A DNA stretch of 64,000 bases from Pedobacter sp. MR2016-24 (GCF_026239655.1 NZ_JAPIVO010000002.1:310001-374000); one strand, 5' to 3'. Numbered from the stretch's first letter, positions 55,928 to 63,454 are shown. Notes: generated by a model from the letters alone, not told the origin. A program made the numbers and translations.

Positions 55928-56377
55928 TTATTTCGATACCATAACACTGCACTTCTCACAAATGCCGTAAGCAGTAGTATGCATCGTTGCAGCAGTAAAA
56001 CCCTGAGGCATTTTTATCTGCGGTAGCACTACATCCAGGCAATATATTTTTGTACAATTGGTACAGTTGAAATGTACATGCTCATCATGGTGATGGTCCT
56101 CGGAGCAGGAAGATGAACAAATAGCATAATTTGCCGTCCCGTTCATATCCATTATTCTATGCAGAATCCCCTTATCCTCATAAATATTCAGTATCCTGTA
56201 TAAGGTTACCCTGTCTATCTCTTTACCCAGCTTTTTCTCCAGCTCTGGCTGTGAAATGGCCACGGTATCCAACGCAATCTCTTCTAAAACACGGATCCTT
56301 TGTTTGGTATGTTTAAGGGAATGCTCTTTTAGTATATTAACCGGATCGATAGTCATATTATTGGATTGATTTTGCAT
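55928..56377 (-). CDS. Fur-family metalloregulator, probably Zur
   Basis: 149 residues. Winged-helix part (about 10-80: LKHTKQRIRVLEEI, ISQPELEKKLG, DRVTLYRILNIYEDKGILHRI), then the dimer/metal domain. Structural zinc ligands are CTNC (105, 108) and CEKC (140, 143); the regulatory site is HHHDEHVHF (95-103). Its operon (ABC transporter with His-rich loop, secreted CxxC protein) and the divergent CobW gene point to zinc sensing; iron is less likely. Last gene of the operon, overlapping the preceding gene by 20 bp, so it should regulate itself. Confidence 0.88.
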   Translation of the reverse strand: MQNQSNNMTIDPVNILKEHSLKHTKQRIRVLEEIALDTVAISQPELEKKLGKEIDRVTLYRILNIYEDKGILHRIMDMNGTANYAICSSSCSEDHHHDEHVHFNCTNCTKIYCLDVVLPQIKMPQGFTAATMHTTAYGICEKCSVMVSK

Positions 56378-56798
56378 TAGTTAACACTATTGGTGGATTG
56401 TCCATTGCATTACCTGAATTTAATTTCAGTGTGCCCTTAATCATCACGGTCTGGTAGGTGAACTTAATAGGTTCGGCGAGTTCAACAAGCACCATAATGG
56501 GTACACCGTTTTTCCCACAGAAATAACACTGGTTAATGGGCAGGGTAGAAAGCATAAATTTTGTCTGCTTCATTCCATCTTTAATCGGCACCATATAACC
56601 TTCCAGTTCGAAAGGTTTATTCATGTGTTTTTTGATTTCCGGTGTGAATACAGGTAGCATCTGCGTGTCTTTTACAATTTTAAAATCAACGCCTCCGATA
56701 ACTTCCCAGTTGGCAGACATAATCTGATCATTGGGATCATGTTGTGCTTTTACTGCAAAGCCGGAAAATAGTAAACATATCAGGAGTAACTTCTTCAT
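56358..56798 (-). CDS. Secreted CxxC protein, DUF3299-like
   Basis: 146 residues with a signal peptide (cleavage near AVKAQ, residue 19). The mature part has FTPEIKKHMNKPFELEGYMVPI, a CYFC pair (C91, C94) and PIMVLVELAEPIKF, which resembles DUF3299 family proteins that often travel with MacB-like transporters in zinc-responsive loci. Probably a periplasmic metal-handling or assembly factor (inference). I use ATG 56798; the ATG at 56828 adds ten residues before the signal peptide. Confidence 0.75.
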   Translation of the reverse strand: MKKLLLICLLFSGFAVKAQHDPNDQIMSANWEVIGGVDFKIVKDTQMLPVFTPEIKKHMNKPFELEGYMVPIKDGMKQTKFMLSTLPINQCYFCGKNGVPIMVLVELAEPIKFTYQTVMIKGTLKLNSGNAMDNPPIVLTNAKSIQ

Positions 56799-56831
56799 AT
56801 TTTTATTTTTAAGGGTTATGAAAATCATAAC

Positions 56832-58121
56832 CTAGTTTTTGGACAGTATTTTTGAAATATTGGATCTGTACGCCTGCACCGCAGGTATAATGGCTGCAAA
56901 TATACCAATCGCCAGCCCTGCAACAAATAAATATATCTCCGTACCAAGGAAAATCAAACCACTTAAACGGGCCTGACTGCTTTCCTGGTATGCGCCAATA
57001 AACTGCAGGACAAGGTGACCTAATGCAATGCCAATAACTGTACCAGCGAAAGTTAAAAGTATCCCTTCAAATATAATAATCTGAAATAACTGCCCCCGGG
57101 AAGCACCAAGCGTGCGCATGATAGCAAGATCGTAATTACGTTCTTTTAGAGAATTATAGAGATTAACGAATACACTGATCGCAGCAATGAGCATGATGAG
57201 TATAGCAAACCATTGCAAGGTATCGACCCCTACGCCAATTAATGAGAATAAACGTGTGCTCTCCATCGCGGGAGAGGCGGCTTGCAGGGCAGTAGACTGG
57301 TTTACCATTCTTGGAAACATCACTACAGACATAGGTGACCTGTACTGTATCAGTAAAGCGGTAATCTCTCTTCCACTATCCGCTCCACCCTGGTCAGGCC
57401 TTGTCTCCTTCTCATGATCTCCTGTTTCTTCCTGTTGCTGACCTTCTGTTTTTTCATGGTGATGTGCTGATCGCTGATGTTGTTCCGTAGCTTCCTCTTT
57501 TTCATGATCGTCATGCATTCTCCATACACTTGCGATATTGGTGAGAATCAGGTTATCTGTCACATTGCCCTGAGGTGTTAAAATGCCGGCTACCTTATAG
57601 GCATGAGTTTTATGGACGTCCGTACTGCCGGTTAAACCATGGGCACCGAAAAAAGTATCTCCGATTTTAAGTTTTTTGGTCGCTGCAACGGTCGCCCCAA
57701 CGGTGACTTCGAAGTCGGCCGACCAGAACTTTCCACTGCTTGTAGTTAGTTTATATACACGCACAAAGTTGCTGTCTGTACCTACAATCCTGATCCCTTC
57801 GTAATTGTCGCCCTGCGCCAGTGGGACCGCTCTTTTAACGAATGGGCTATGTGAAAGCTCCTGTGCATCTTTCAAAGGAATGTTGCCCGTAGGAAAGTCT
57901 ATATAATAAATACTGCTCAGGATCAGTTGCAGCGGACTCCCTTTGGCGCCCACTACCAGGTCAATATCTTTTGAATTGTTATCTAGTTTCTGACTGATCT
58001 GTGTGGATGCCAGTAGCAAAATGGTAAGGATACCTGTACCAAACGCAATGAGCATGATATTTAATGCGGATGACAGCGGTTTAGACCATAAACTTTTCCA
58101 GCTGATTTTTATAGGGCTCAT
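56832..58121 (-). CDS. FtsX/MacB-type ABC permease with His-rich loop
   Basis: 429 residues: one N-terminal helix (about 17-40), a large periplasmic domain, then three C-terminal helices (about 290-320, 345-370, 395-420) as in the FtsX/MacB permease fold. The periplasmic domain contains a long His/Glu/Gln-rich stretch (about 203-245, DDHEKEE, HQRSAHHHEKTE, GDHEKE) that looks like a zinc-binding loop. Its start shares one base with the ATPase stop (TAATG). With the ATPase it forms a metal-regulated ABC system. Confidence 0.87.
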   Translation of the reverse strand: MSPIKISWKSLWSKPLSSALNIMLIAFGTGILTILLLASTQISQKLDNNSKDIDLVVGAKGSPLQLILSSIYYIDFPTGNIPLKDAQELSHSPFVKRAVPLAQGDNYEGIRIVGTDSNFVRVYKLTTSSGKFWSADFEVTVGATVAATKKLKIGDTFFGAHGLTGSTDVHKTHAYKVAGILTPQGNVTDNLILTNIASVWRMHDDHEKEEATEQHQRSAHHHEKTEGQQQEETGDHEKETRPDQGGADSGREITALLIQYRSPMSVVMFPRMVNQSTALQAASPAMESTRLFSLIGVGVDTLQWFAILIMLIAAISVFVNLYNSLKERNYDLAIMRTLGASRGQLFQIIIFEGILLTFAGTVIGIALGHLVLQFIGAYQESSQARLSGLIFLGTEIYLFVAGLAIGIFAAIIPAVQAYRSNISKILSKN

Positions 58122-58747
58122 TATAATTCGTAAGTATTGGTAAATGCGTCTTTAACTCTTTTATCGTGTGTAGCTACAATTAGGGTAGCCTGATTTAAAC
58201 CTGATTGTTCCACTAGTAAATTGAGCACGGCAATGGCGTTTTTATCGTCCAGACTAGAGGTCGGCTCATCTGCAATTAATAAAGCTGGTTTATTAATCAC
58301 GGCCCTTGCTATGGACACCCGCTGTAACTGACCCTGACTCAGCTCGTTTGGATAAGCATCTTTTTTCTCTATAATTCCAAGCGAGTGGAGCACTTCGTTT
58401 ATACGCTCCGGATTTTCTGGCAGTTTGGCAAAGCTTTGTGCCAATAACAGGTTTTCTTTAATCGTCAGGCTTTTTATCAGGTGCGGACGTTGAAAAATGA
58501 TACCTATGTTTCTACCCCTGAACTGATCCAGTGCTCTCGATGAAAGTGAGTACACCGATGTACCATCCATATTAACTTCGCCTTCTTCGGGCTTTAGAAT
58601 TCCCGTGAGGATATGGAGTAGGGTGGTTTTACCGCTGCCAGACTCGCCTAAAAGGAGCCATTGGTCGCCATTATTGATTTCCCAGTCCTTAAAGCTGATA
58701 CGTAAAGCATTGCTGTAACTGTGCGAAACTGATTTGATGGATATCAT
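58121..58747 (-). CDS. ABC transporter ATP-binding protein (LolD/MacB-type)
   Basis: 208 residues. Walker A is LLGESGSGKTT, the signature is LSQGQLQRVSIARA, Walker B is ALLIADEPTSSLD and the H-loop is VATHDKRV. The LolD/MacB/FtsE branch is suggested by length and by its partner permease. First gene of the operon ATPase - permease - CxxC protein - Fur-family regulator. A promoter and operator lie just upstream at 58782-58823. Confidence 0.9.
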   Translation of the reverse strand: MISIKSVSHSYSNALRISFKDWEINNGDQWLLLGESGSGKTTLLHILTGILKPEEGEVNMDGTSVYSLSSRALDQFRGRNIGIIFQRPHLIKSLTIKENLLLAQSFAKLPENPERINEVLHSLGIIEKKDAYPNELSQGQLQRVSIARAVINKPALLIADEPTSSLDDKNAIAVLNLLVEQSGLNQATLIVATHDKRVKDAFTNTYEL

Positions 58748-58788
58748 TGATGTTTTGGTGTAGAAATGATTTAAAGCTAAAATACAGA

Positions 58789-58823
58789 CAAAAATAGTAT
58801 TTGCAAGTCAATTGCAACTACTA
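58789..58823 (-). promoter_or_regulatory. Promoter and operator of the ABC/regulator operon
   Basis: On the minus strand TTG (58817-58815) - 18 nt - TATTTTTG (58796-58789), a full Bacteroidota promoter, about 42 nt before the ATG. A dyad TGCAAGTCAATTGCA (58802-58816) fills the space between the two elements; outer bases extend it (ATAGTA... and ...TACTAT, one mismatch). Bound repressor would block RNA polymerase. Binding by the Fur-family regulator of this operon is inferred. Confidence 0.7.
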
Positions 58824-58867
58824 TCTGTATCATCATATAAACAAAATTTTGATTTAAAATAAGTCTC

Positions 58868-58882
58868 CTGTCTGGTAGACAG
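58868..58882. repeat. Short inverted repeat in the divergent promoter region
   Basis: CTGTCT and AGACAG around a 3-nt centre, between the two operators. It does not resemble the TGCAAT dyads and may bind another factor or be chance. Confidence 0.35.
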
Positions 58883-58921
58883 ATAACGATACATTTTTTT
58901 GATTGTTGTAAAACATAAAAT

Positions 58922-58978
58922 ATAAATGCAATAGTATTGCATTTATGATCTAATCTGTATATTTGCAACTATATTGCA
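58922..58978 (+). promoter_or_regulatory. Promoter of the CobW-type gene with two operators
   Basis: TTG (58937-58939) - 18 nt - TATATTTG (58958-58965). A perfect 12-1-12 palindrome (58922-58946, core TGCAATAGTATTGCA) covers the -33 element, and a second dyad TGCAACTATATTGCA (58964-58978) overlaps the end of the -7 element and the start site. The ATG at 58986 follows closely. This is a classic Fur/Zur-type repression layout; the regulator identity is inferred. Confidence 0.75.
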
Positions 58979-58985
58979 TTAACGT

Positions 58986-60191
58986 ATGAAACAGAAATTA
59001 TTACCTGTAAGTGTGCTGAGCGGATTTCTTGGCAGCGGTAAAACAACTTTATTGAACCACATTCTCCACAATAAGGAGAATCTTAAGGTGGCGCTGATTG
59101 TGAATGATATGAGTGAGATCAATATAGACGCGCGAACTGTTGAGGGCGAAAATATATTGTCACGTACAGAAGAGCGGCTGGTGGAGATGAGTAATGGATG
59201 TATCTGTTGCACACTTCGTGAAGATCTGGTAGCCGAAGTAGAGAAGCTGGCCAGAGAAAACCGTTTTGATTACCTGATTATTGAAAGTACCGGTATCTCT
59301 GAACCGATCCCTGTTGCGCAAACGTTTAGTTATATTGATGAGGAGAAGGGAATCGATCTCAGCAAGTTCAGTCAGCTGGATACGATGGTGACTGTGGTGG
59401 ACTGCTTTAACTTTAAAAAAGATTTCGGTACGAGTGAGCTATTATTGGATCGCGACTGGGTAGATGATACTGCAGATCGGCGTACGATCGTAAATCTGCT
59501 TACAGATCAGATAGAATTTGCGAATGTAATTGTCCTCAATAAAATTGATTTAATCTCTGCAGACGATCTTAAATTGCTGAAAGCACTCATCAGCAGGCTG
59601 AATCCTTCAGCAAAGCAAATAGCGTCTTCTTTTAGTAAGGTTGATCTCAGGGAAATTCTCCATACCGGATTATTTGATTTTAACGAGGCTGCACAGGGCG
59701 CGGGCTGGATTAAAGAGCTGAGTGCTGAACATCAGCCTGAAACTGAAGAGTATGGTATCAGCAGTACAGTTTTTCGGTCCGCTAAACCTTTCCATCCGGA
59801 GCGCCTCTGGAACTATTTAAACCTGCAATTTCCACCTAATGTAATCAGAACCAAAGGTTTGTTCTGGCTGGCAGCAATGCCGGATGCCGCGCTTAATTTT
59901 TCGCAGGCAGGTGGCTCCCTGCGCGTAGAAAGTGCTGGCAGCTGGTGGGCTTCAATGGTATTAGCTGACCGTCTTAATGATATAAATTTCGTAGAAAACC
60001 GTACAGCTATAGAAAGCAGATGGGATGAGAAATTCGGCGATCGGCTAAATGAGCTGGTTTTCATTGCGCAGGATTTGAAAAAGGAAGACTTACATGCAGA
60101 GCTGAACGCTTGTTTATTAACAGATGTGGAGATAGACAACTACCACGATAAGAAAGATTTTATTAATCCTTTTGCGAATGTGATTCAGTAA
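58986..60191 (+). CDS. CobW/COG0523-family G3E GTPase (putative zinc metallochaperone)
   Basis: 401 residues. P-loop GFLGSGKT (13-20), the metal motif GCICC (C72, C74, C75), ESTGISEP and the guanine-specificity motif NKID; the C-terminal CobW_C domain covers about 265-385. It lacks a His-rich tail. COG0523 GTPases of the ZigA/YciC/ZNG1 type move zinc to client proteins when zinc is scarce. Its control by two dyads and its place opposite the ABC operon support a low-zinc function. Cobalamin genes are absent from the window. Confidence 0.9.
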   Translation: MKQKLLPVSVLSGFLGSGKTTLLNHILHNKENLKVALIVNDMSEINIDARTVEGENILSRTEERLVEMSNGCICCTLREDLVAEVEKLARENRFDYLIIESTGISEPIPVAQTFSYIDEEKGIDLSKFSQLDTMVTVVDCFNFKKDFGTSELLLDRDWVDDTADRRTIVNLLTDQIEFANVIVLNKIDLISADDLKLLKALISRLNPSAKQIASSFSKVDLREILHTGLFDFNEAAQGAGWIKELSAEHQPETEEYGISSTVFRSAKPFHPERLWNYLNLQFPPNVIRTKGLFWLAAMPDAALNFSQAGGSLRVESAGSWWASMVLADRLNDINFVENRTAIESRWDEKFGDRLNELVFIAQDLKKEDLHAELNACLLTDVEIDNYHDKKDFINPFANVIQ

Positions 60192-60214
60192 AAAAAGGGA
60201 GTAAAAATAATAGA

Positions 60215-60255
60215 TGCAATTTAGTTGCAGGTGTTAATGTGAATAGATATATTTG
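60215..60255 (+). promoter_or_regulatory. Fourth dyad and promoter downstream of the CobW gene
   Basis: Dyad TGCAATTTAGTTGCA (60215-60229, 6 of 7 arm bases match) contains the TTG -33 element (60225-60227), followed by 20 nt and TATATTTG (60248-60255). The layout equals that of the other two promoters. No ORF follows; the transcript would start near 60262 and end at the terminator at 60278-60327. Confidence 0.6.
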
Positions 60256-60261
60256 TTATTC

Positions 60262-60327
60262 ATTATTTAGTTGAGCAGAAAGCATTGCAACAGGACTCAT
60301 CACCTTATTGCGGTGCTTTCATTTTTT
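60262..60327 (+). ncRNA. Candidate small RNA under the metal regulator, about 66 nt
   Basis: It lies between a promoter (TATATTTG ending at 60255) and a strong intrinsic terminator. It has no ATG on its strand. Most of the RNA would be the terminator hairpin with a 17-nt loop (60291-60307), plus a short single-stranded 5' part of about 16 nt. Function unknown; both parts could pair with target mRNAs. Existence as a separate RNA is inferred. Confidence 0.4.
60278..60327 (+). terminator. Intrinsic terminator (CobW gene and candidate sRNA)
   Basis: GAAAGCATTGCAA (60278-60290) pairs with TTGCGGTGCTTTC (60308-60320) over 13 bp with two G-U pairs, loop of 17, followed by six T at 60322-60327. Confidence 0.85.
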
Positions 60328-60332
60328 AATAG

Positions 60333-60521
60333 CTACTCATTTTCAAGGAAATCTATTCCTTTTTGTGTAATGGTTGCTGAAGGATGTGCTTCATCATCGT
60401 GCAGAACTATATATCCCAGACTTGCCAGTTCGCTGTAAGTATCTTCCATGCCACCTAAAATTGAAGAGCTTACCTGTTGTTCAATTGACGCTAAAAGCGT
60501 CTTTATTTCTTCTCTTTCCAT
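60333..60521 (-). CDS. Small hypothetical protein, 62 residues
   Basis: A short acidic, mostly helical protein (MEREEIKTLLASIEQQVSSS...) ending in TITQKGIDFLENE, which recalls the wing and last helix of a winged-helix domain. No membrane segment. It starts 76 bp downstream of the ABC-F stop on the same strand, with a hairpin in between. Function unknown. Confidence 0.55.
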   Translation of the reverse strand: MEREEIKTLLASIEQQVSSSILGGMEDTYSELASLGYIVLHDDEAHPSATITQKGIDFLENE

Positions 60522-60542
60522 AATCTCGTTTAGGTATAAAAC

Positions 60543-60578
60543 AAAACGGGCACTGTAAAGTTTTACAGCGCCCGTTTC
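60543..60578 (-). terminator. Terminator of the ABC-F gene
   Basis: AAACGGGC-x-CTGTAAA pairs with TTTACAG-x-GCCCGTTT (one A-C mismatch) with a tiny loop; T-rich sequence follows on the minus strand. Confidence 0.8.
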
Positions 60579-60597
60579 TATTTCGTTTTATGTATGA

Positions 60598-62220
60598 TTA
60601 TTTATAGAGTTCAGCTCTTAATTGTGCTATTTCATCACTATTGATATATTCATCATAGCTCATCATTTTATCAATTGTACCTTTAGGTGTAATCTCTATG
60701 ATGCGTGTAGCCACAGATTCAGTTAAGGCATGATCCCTTGAAGTAAACAAGGCTGTACCTCTGAAGTCCTTCATGCCGTTGTTTAAAGCGGTAATAGATT
60801 CCAGGTCAAGGTGATTGGTAGGCTCATCAAACATCAGCAGATTCGCATGCTTTAACATCATCTGAGAAAACATACATCTCATTTTTTCTCCTCCTGACAG
60901 GACTTTCACATTTTTCAGTACCTCTTCACCAGAGAATAACATCCTGCCAAGGAAACTCCTTACAAACTGCTCATCCTGATCAGTGCCTGAATATTCACGC
61001 AACCAGTCTACCAGATTTTCGTCCTTACCTTCAAAATATGGCGAATTATCATTAGGAATATCTGCTACATTGATCGTTACTCCAAATTTAAATTCTCCTG
61101 TATAATTTGTCTCTCTTCCGCTCAATACATTGTAAAATGCAGTGGTAGCTAAGCTATTTTGAGAGAGTACAGCAATTTTATCGCCTTTGTTGACCATGAA
61201 ATTGATGTTCTTGAACATCACCTCGCCATTTAGCGTGCAGGATAGATTTTCCACTTGTAAAATCTGATCACCAGCCTCTCTGCCCAGGTTATTGAATAAT
61301 ATAGCCGGATATTTCCTGCTGGATGCCTTAATTTCAGAGATATCAATTTTATCCAAAGCTTTCTTTCTGGAAGTTGCCTGTTTCGATTTCGAAGCATTTG
61401 CACTGAAACGCTGGATAAATTCCTGCAGTTCCTTCACTTTCTCTTCCAGCTTTTTATTCTGATCACCACGTTGTTTCAGTGCCAGCTGACTTGATTCATA
61501 CCAGAAAGTGTAGTTACCTGAATAAATACTCATTTTGCTGAAATCAATATCCACAATATGCGTACATACTGCATCTAAAAAGTGCCTGTCGTGTGATACC
61601 ACCAATACAATGCTTTGGTAATCTGCTAAAAAGTTCTCCAGCCACGCGATTGTCTCGATGTCAAGATCATTCGTAGGCTCATCCAGTAACAGGATATCAG
61701 GATTACCAAATAAGGCCTGTGCTAATAATACACGTACTTTCTGGTTACCGTCAAGCTCTTTTAGTTGTTTATAATGGTGCTCTTCTTTAATTCCAAGATT
61801 GCTCAGCATGGTAGCTGCATTGCTTTCCATATTCCATCCGTCCATCTCAGCAAACCTGTTCTCAAGTTCACCGGCACGCTCGCCGTCTTTATCAGTGAAA
61901 TCTTCTTTCAGATAAATAGCATCCTTCTCCTTCATGATGTCATATAACTCCTTATGGCCAATCATTACGGTTTCAATTACAGGGAACTCGTCAAACTGAT
62001 AGTGATTTTGATTTAAAACGGCCATGCGCTCACCTGGAGTGAAAGCAACGGTACCGGAAGTCTGGTTCACCTCACCTGAAAGGATCTTTAAGAAAGTTGA
62101 TTTACCCGCGCCGTTCGCTCCAATTACACCATAGCAATTGCCTTGGTTAAATTTTAAGTTGACATCTTCAAATAGGGTACGTTTTCCGTAACGCAGGGAT
62201 AAATTAGAAACTGAAATCAT
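60598..62220 (-). CDS. ABC-F protein, YbiT-like, with degenerate second ATPase site
   Basis: 540 residues. NBD1 has Walker A GANGAGKST (34-42), Walker B ILLLDEPTNDLD and SHDRHFLD. The inter-domain linker is at about 245-305 (SANASKSKQATSRKKALDKI). In NBD2 the Walker A is replaced by SQNSLATT (353-360), while LSGGEKMR and LLMFDEPTNHLD remain and the H-switch is SRDH. NBD1 has a variant signature LDGNQKVR. ABC-F proteins bind the ribosomal E site; YbiT homologues tune translation. I start at ATG 62220, supported by -7 elements at 62227-62234 and 62240-62247; the ATG at 62292 lies upstream of both. Confidence 0.9.
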   Translation of the reverse strand: MISVSNLSLRYGKRTLFEDVNLKFNQGNCYGVIGANGAGKSTFLKILSGEVNQTSGTVAFTPGERMAVLNQNHYQFDEFPVIETVMIGHKELYDIMKEKDAIYLKEDFTDKDGERAGELENRFAEMDGWNMESNAATMLSNLGIKEEHHYKQLKELDGNQKVRVLLAQALFGNPDILLLDEPTNDLDIETIAWLENFLADYQSIVLVVSHDRHFLDAVCTHIVDIDFSKMSIYSGNYTFWYESSQLALKQRGDQNKKLEEKVKELQEFIQRFSANASKSKQATSRKKALDKIDISEIKASSRKYPAILFNNLGREAGDQILQVENLSCTLNGEVMFKNINFMVNKGDKIAVLSQNSLATTAFYNVLSGRETNYTGEFKFGVTINVADIPNDNSPYFEGKDENLVDWLREYSGTDQDEQFVRSFLGRMLFSGEEVLKNVKVLSGGEKMRCMFSQMMLKHANLLMFDEPTNHLDLESITALNNGMKDFRGTALFTSRDHALTESVATRIIEITPKGTIDKMMSYDEYINSDEIAQLRAELYK

Positions 62221-62226
62221 ATTGCA

Positions 62227-62247
62227 CAAAAATAAGCCGCAAAGGTA
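62227..62247 (-). promoter_or_regulatory. Two possible -7 elements of the ABC-F gene
   Basis: On the minus strand TACCTTTG (62247-62240) and TATTTTTG (62234-62227) both fit TAnnTTTG. The first gives a leader of about 13 nt; the second would give a leaderless mRNA. Confidence 0.4.
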
Positions 62248-62308
62248 GTGATAATAAAATAAAATGATAAAATTCATTACCAGACTAATCATCCTGACCC
62301 TTAAATGT

Positions 62309-62316
62309 TACTTTTG
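62309..62316 (+). promoter_or_regulatory. -7 element of the nitroreductase gene
   Basis: TACTTTTG fits TAnnTTTG, 13 nt before the ATG at 62330; it lies inside the longer alternative ORF. Confidence 0.45.
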
Positions 62317-62329
62317 TTTTTTAAGCTTT

Positions 62330-62908
62330 ATGGAAAAAGAAATAGATATCTTAAGTTCGGTTATACAGCGCAGACGCAGTATTTTTCCGCCTAGTTATAC
62401 AAAGGAAGAGATTCCGTCAGCAATTATTGAGCAGGTCCTGGAAAGTGCAAATTATGCACCAACACATAAGTTAACCCAGCCATGGCGTTTTATTGTTTAC
62501 CGTAATGAAGGTAAACACCGTCTCGGCGAAGAAATGGCGCGTTTATATAAGGAGATGACTCCTGAAGAACAATTTCTGCAGAAGAAGTACGATGCCATAG
62601 TAGATAAATTTGATCAGTCGAGCTGTGTAATTGCTTTAAATGCACAATTTCATCCAGAAATACTGCCAGAGTGGGAAGAGATTGCCTCATTTGCCTGTGC
62701 AGTACAAAACATGGCATTAACGGCAGAAGCTTTAAAGCTGGGTGCTTATTGGAGCTCACCAGGTACCATTACTGAACTGGGAGAATATATGGAGCTTGCA
62801 CCAAATGAAAAATGCTTTGGCCTGTTTTATATGGGCTATCATAATGAAGCACCCCGTTTAGCAAAGCGTACATCAATGGCACAGAAGGTTAAATGGGTTG
62901 AGGATTAA
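62330..62908 (+). CDS. Nitroreductase-family flavoprotein
   Basis: 192 residues. FMN-binding pattern: VIQRRRSIFPPSYTKEEIP near the N-terminus, ANYAPTHKLTQPWRFIVY, and GLFYMGYHNEAP near the C-terminus. Oxidoreductase of the YdjA-like type; physiological substrate unknown. ATG 62330 is preferred over 62264, since the extra residues form a hydrophobic non-family stretch upstream of the promoter element. The next gene begins 1 bp after its stop. Confidence 0.87.
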   Translation: MEKEIDILSSVIQRRRSIFPPSYTKEEIPSAIIEQVLESANYAPTHKLTQPWRFIVYRNEGKHRLGEEMARLYKEMTPEEQFLQKKYDAIVDKFDQSSCVIALNAQFHPEILPEWEEIASFACAVQNMALTAEALKLGAYWSSPGTITELGEYMELAPNEKCFGLFYMGYHNEAPRLAKRTSMAQKVKWVED

Positions 62909-62909
62909 T

Positions 62910-63362
62910 ATGGAAGATTTTAAATCGGGATTGTATGCACTGTGTCTAAGCTTTATTGCACAGCGTATCGAGACTGCAGAAACGGCTTTGCAGCAGGCGC
63001 AGGAGGCAAGCAATGATGACACAAAGAGCAGTGCGGGTGATAAGTTTGAGACCACGCGTGAAATGATGCAACAGGATATTGCAAGAAACAAAAACCTGTT
63101 ATTTGATGGTCAGCAGAACCTTGCTATGCTCAAATCTCTGGCAAATATGCCGGTAGGAGATACCGTGAGAAACGGTAGCCTGGTTTACACTTCTAACGGC
63201 ATTTTTTATATAGCAATCAGTGCAGGTTTACTGAAATTGGATAATCAGCGGGTCTTCGCTGTTTCTGCAGCATCACCGATAGGTGCTTTGCTGATCGGTA
63301 AGCAGACTGGTGATGCTTTTAGTTTTAATAAAAACGAATATACTATTGTAAGTATCGCATAA
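62910..63362 (+). CDS. GreA/GreB-like factor (often misnamed 3-oxoacyl-ACP synthase)
   Basis: 150 residues. The N-terminal half is a helical hairpin (about 10-70, RIETAETALQQAQEASNDDTKSS, then a second helix), and the C-terminal half has a Gre-type FKBP-like beta domain: GSLVYTSNGIFYIAISAG and FAVSAASPIGALLIGKQTGDAF, close to the GreA pattern SPxGxALLGKxxGD. It may bind RNA polymerase like Gre or Rnk factors (inference). I start at ATG 62910; an ATG at 62898 overlaps the nitroreductase gene. Confidence 0.72.
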   Translation: MEDFKSGLYALCLSFIAQRIETAETALQQAQEASNDDTKSSAGDKFETTREMMQQDIARNKNLLFDGQQNLAMLKSLANMPVGDTVRNGSLVYTSNGIFYIAISAGLLKLDNQRVFAVSAASPIGALLIGKQTGDAFSFNKNEYTIVSIA

Positions 63363-63454
63363 GCGGTAATCAAAAATGACGAAAAATCTGTGAAGAGCAT
63401 ATGTCTATAGTAAGCTCTTCGTAAGGATGAGCACGGATCTTTAAATCCATTCAT

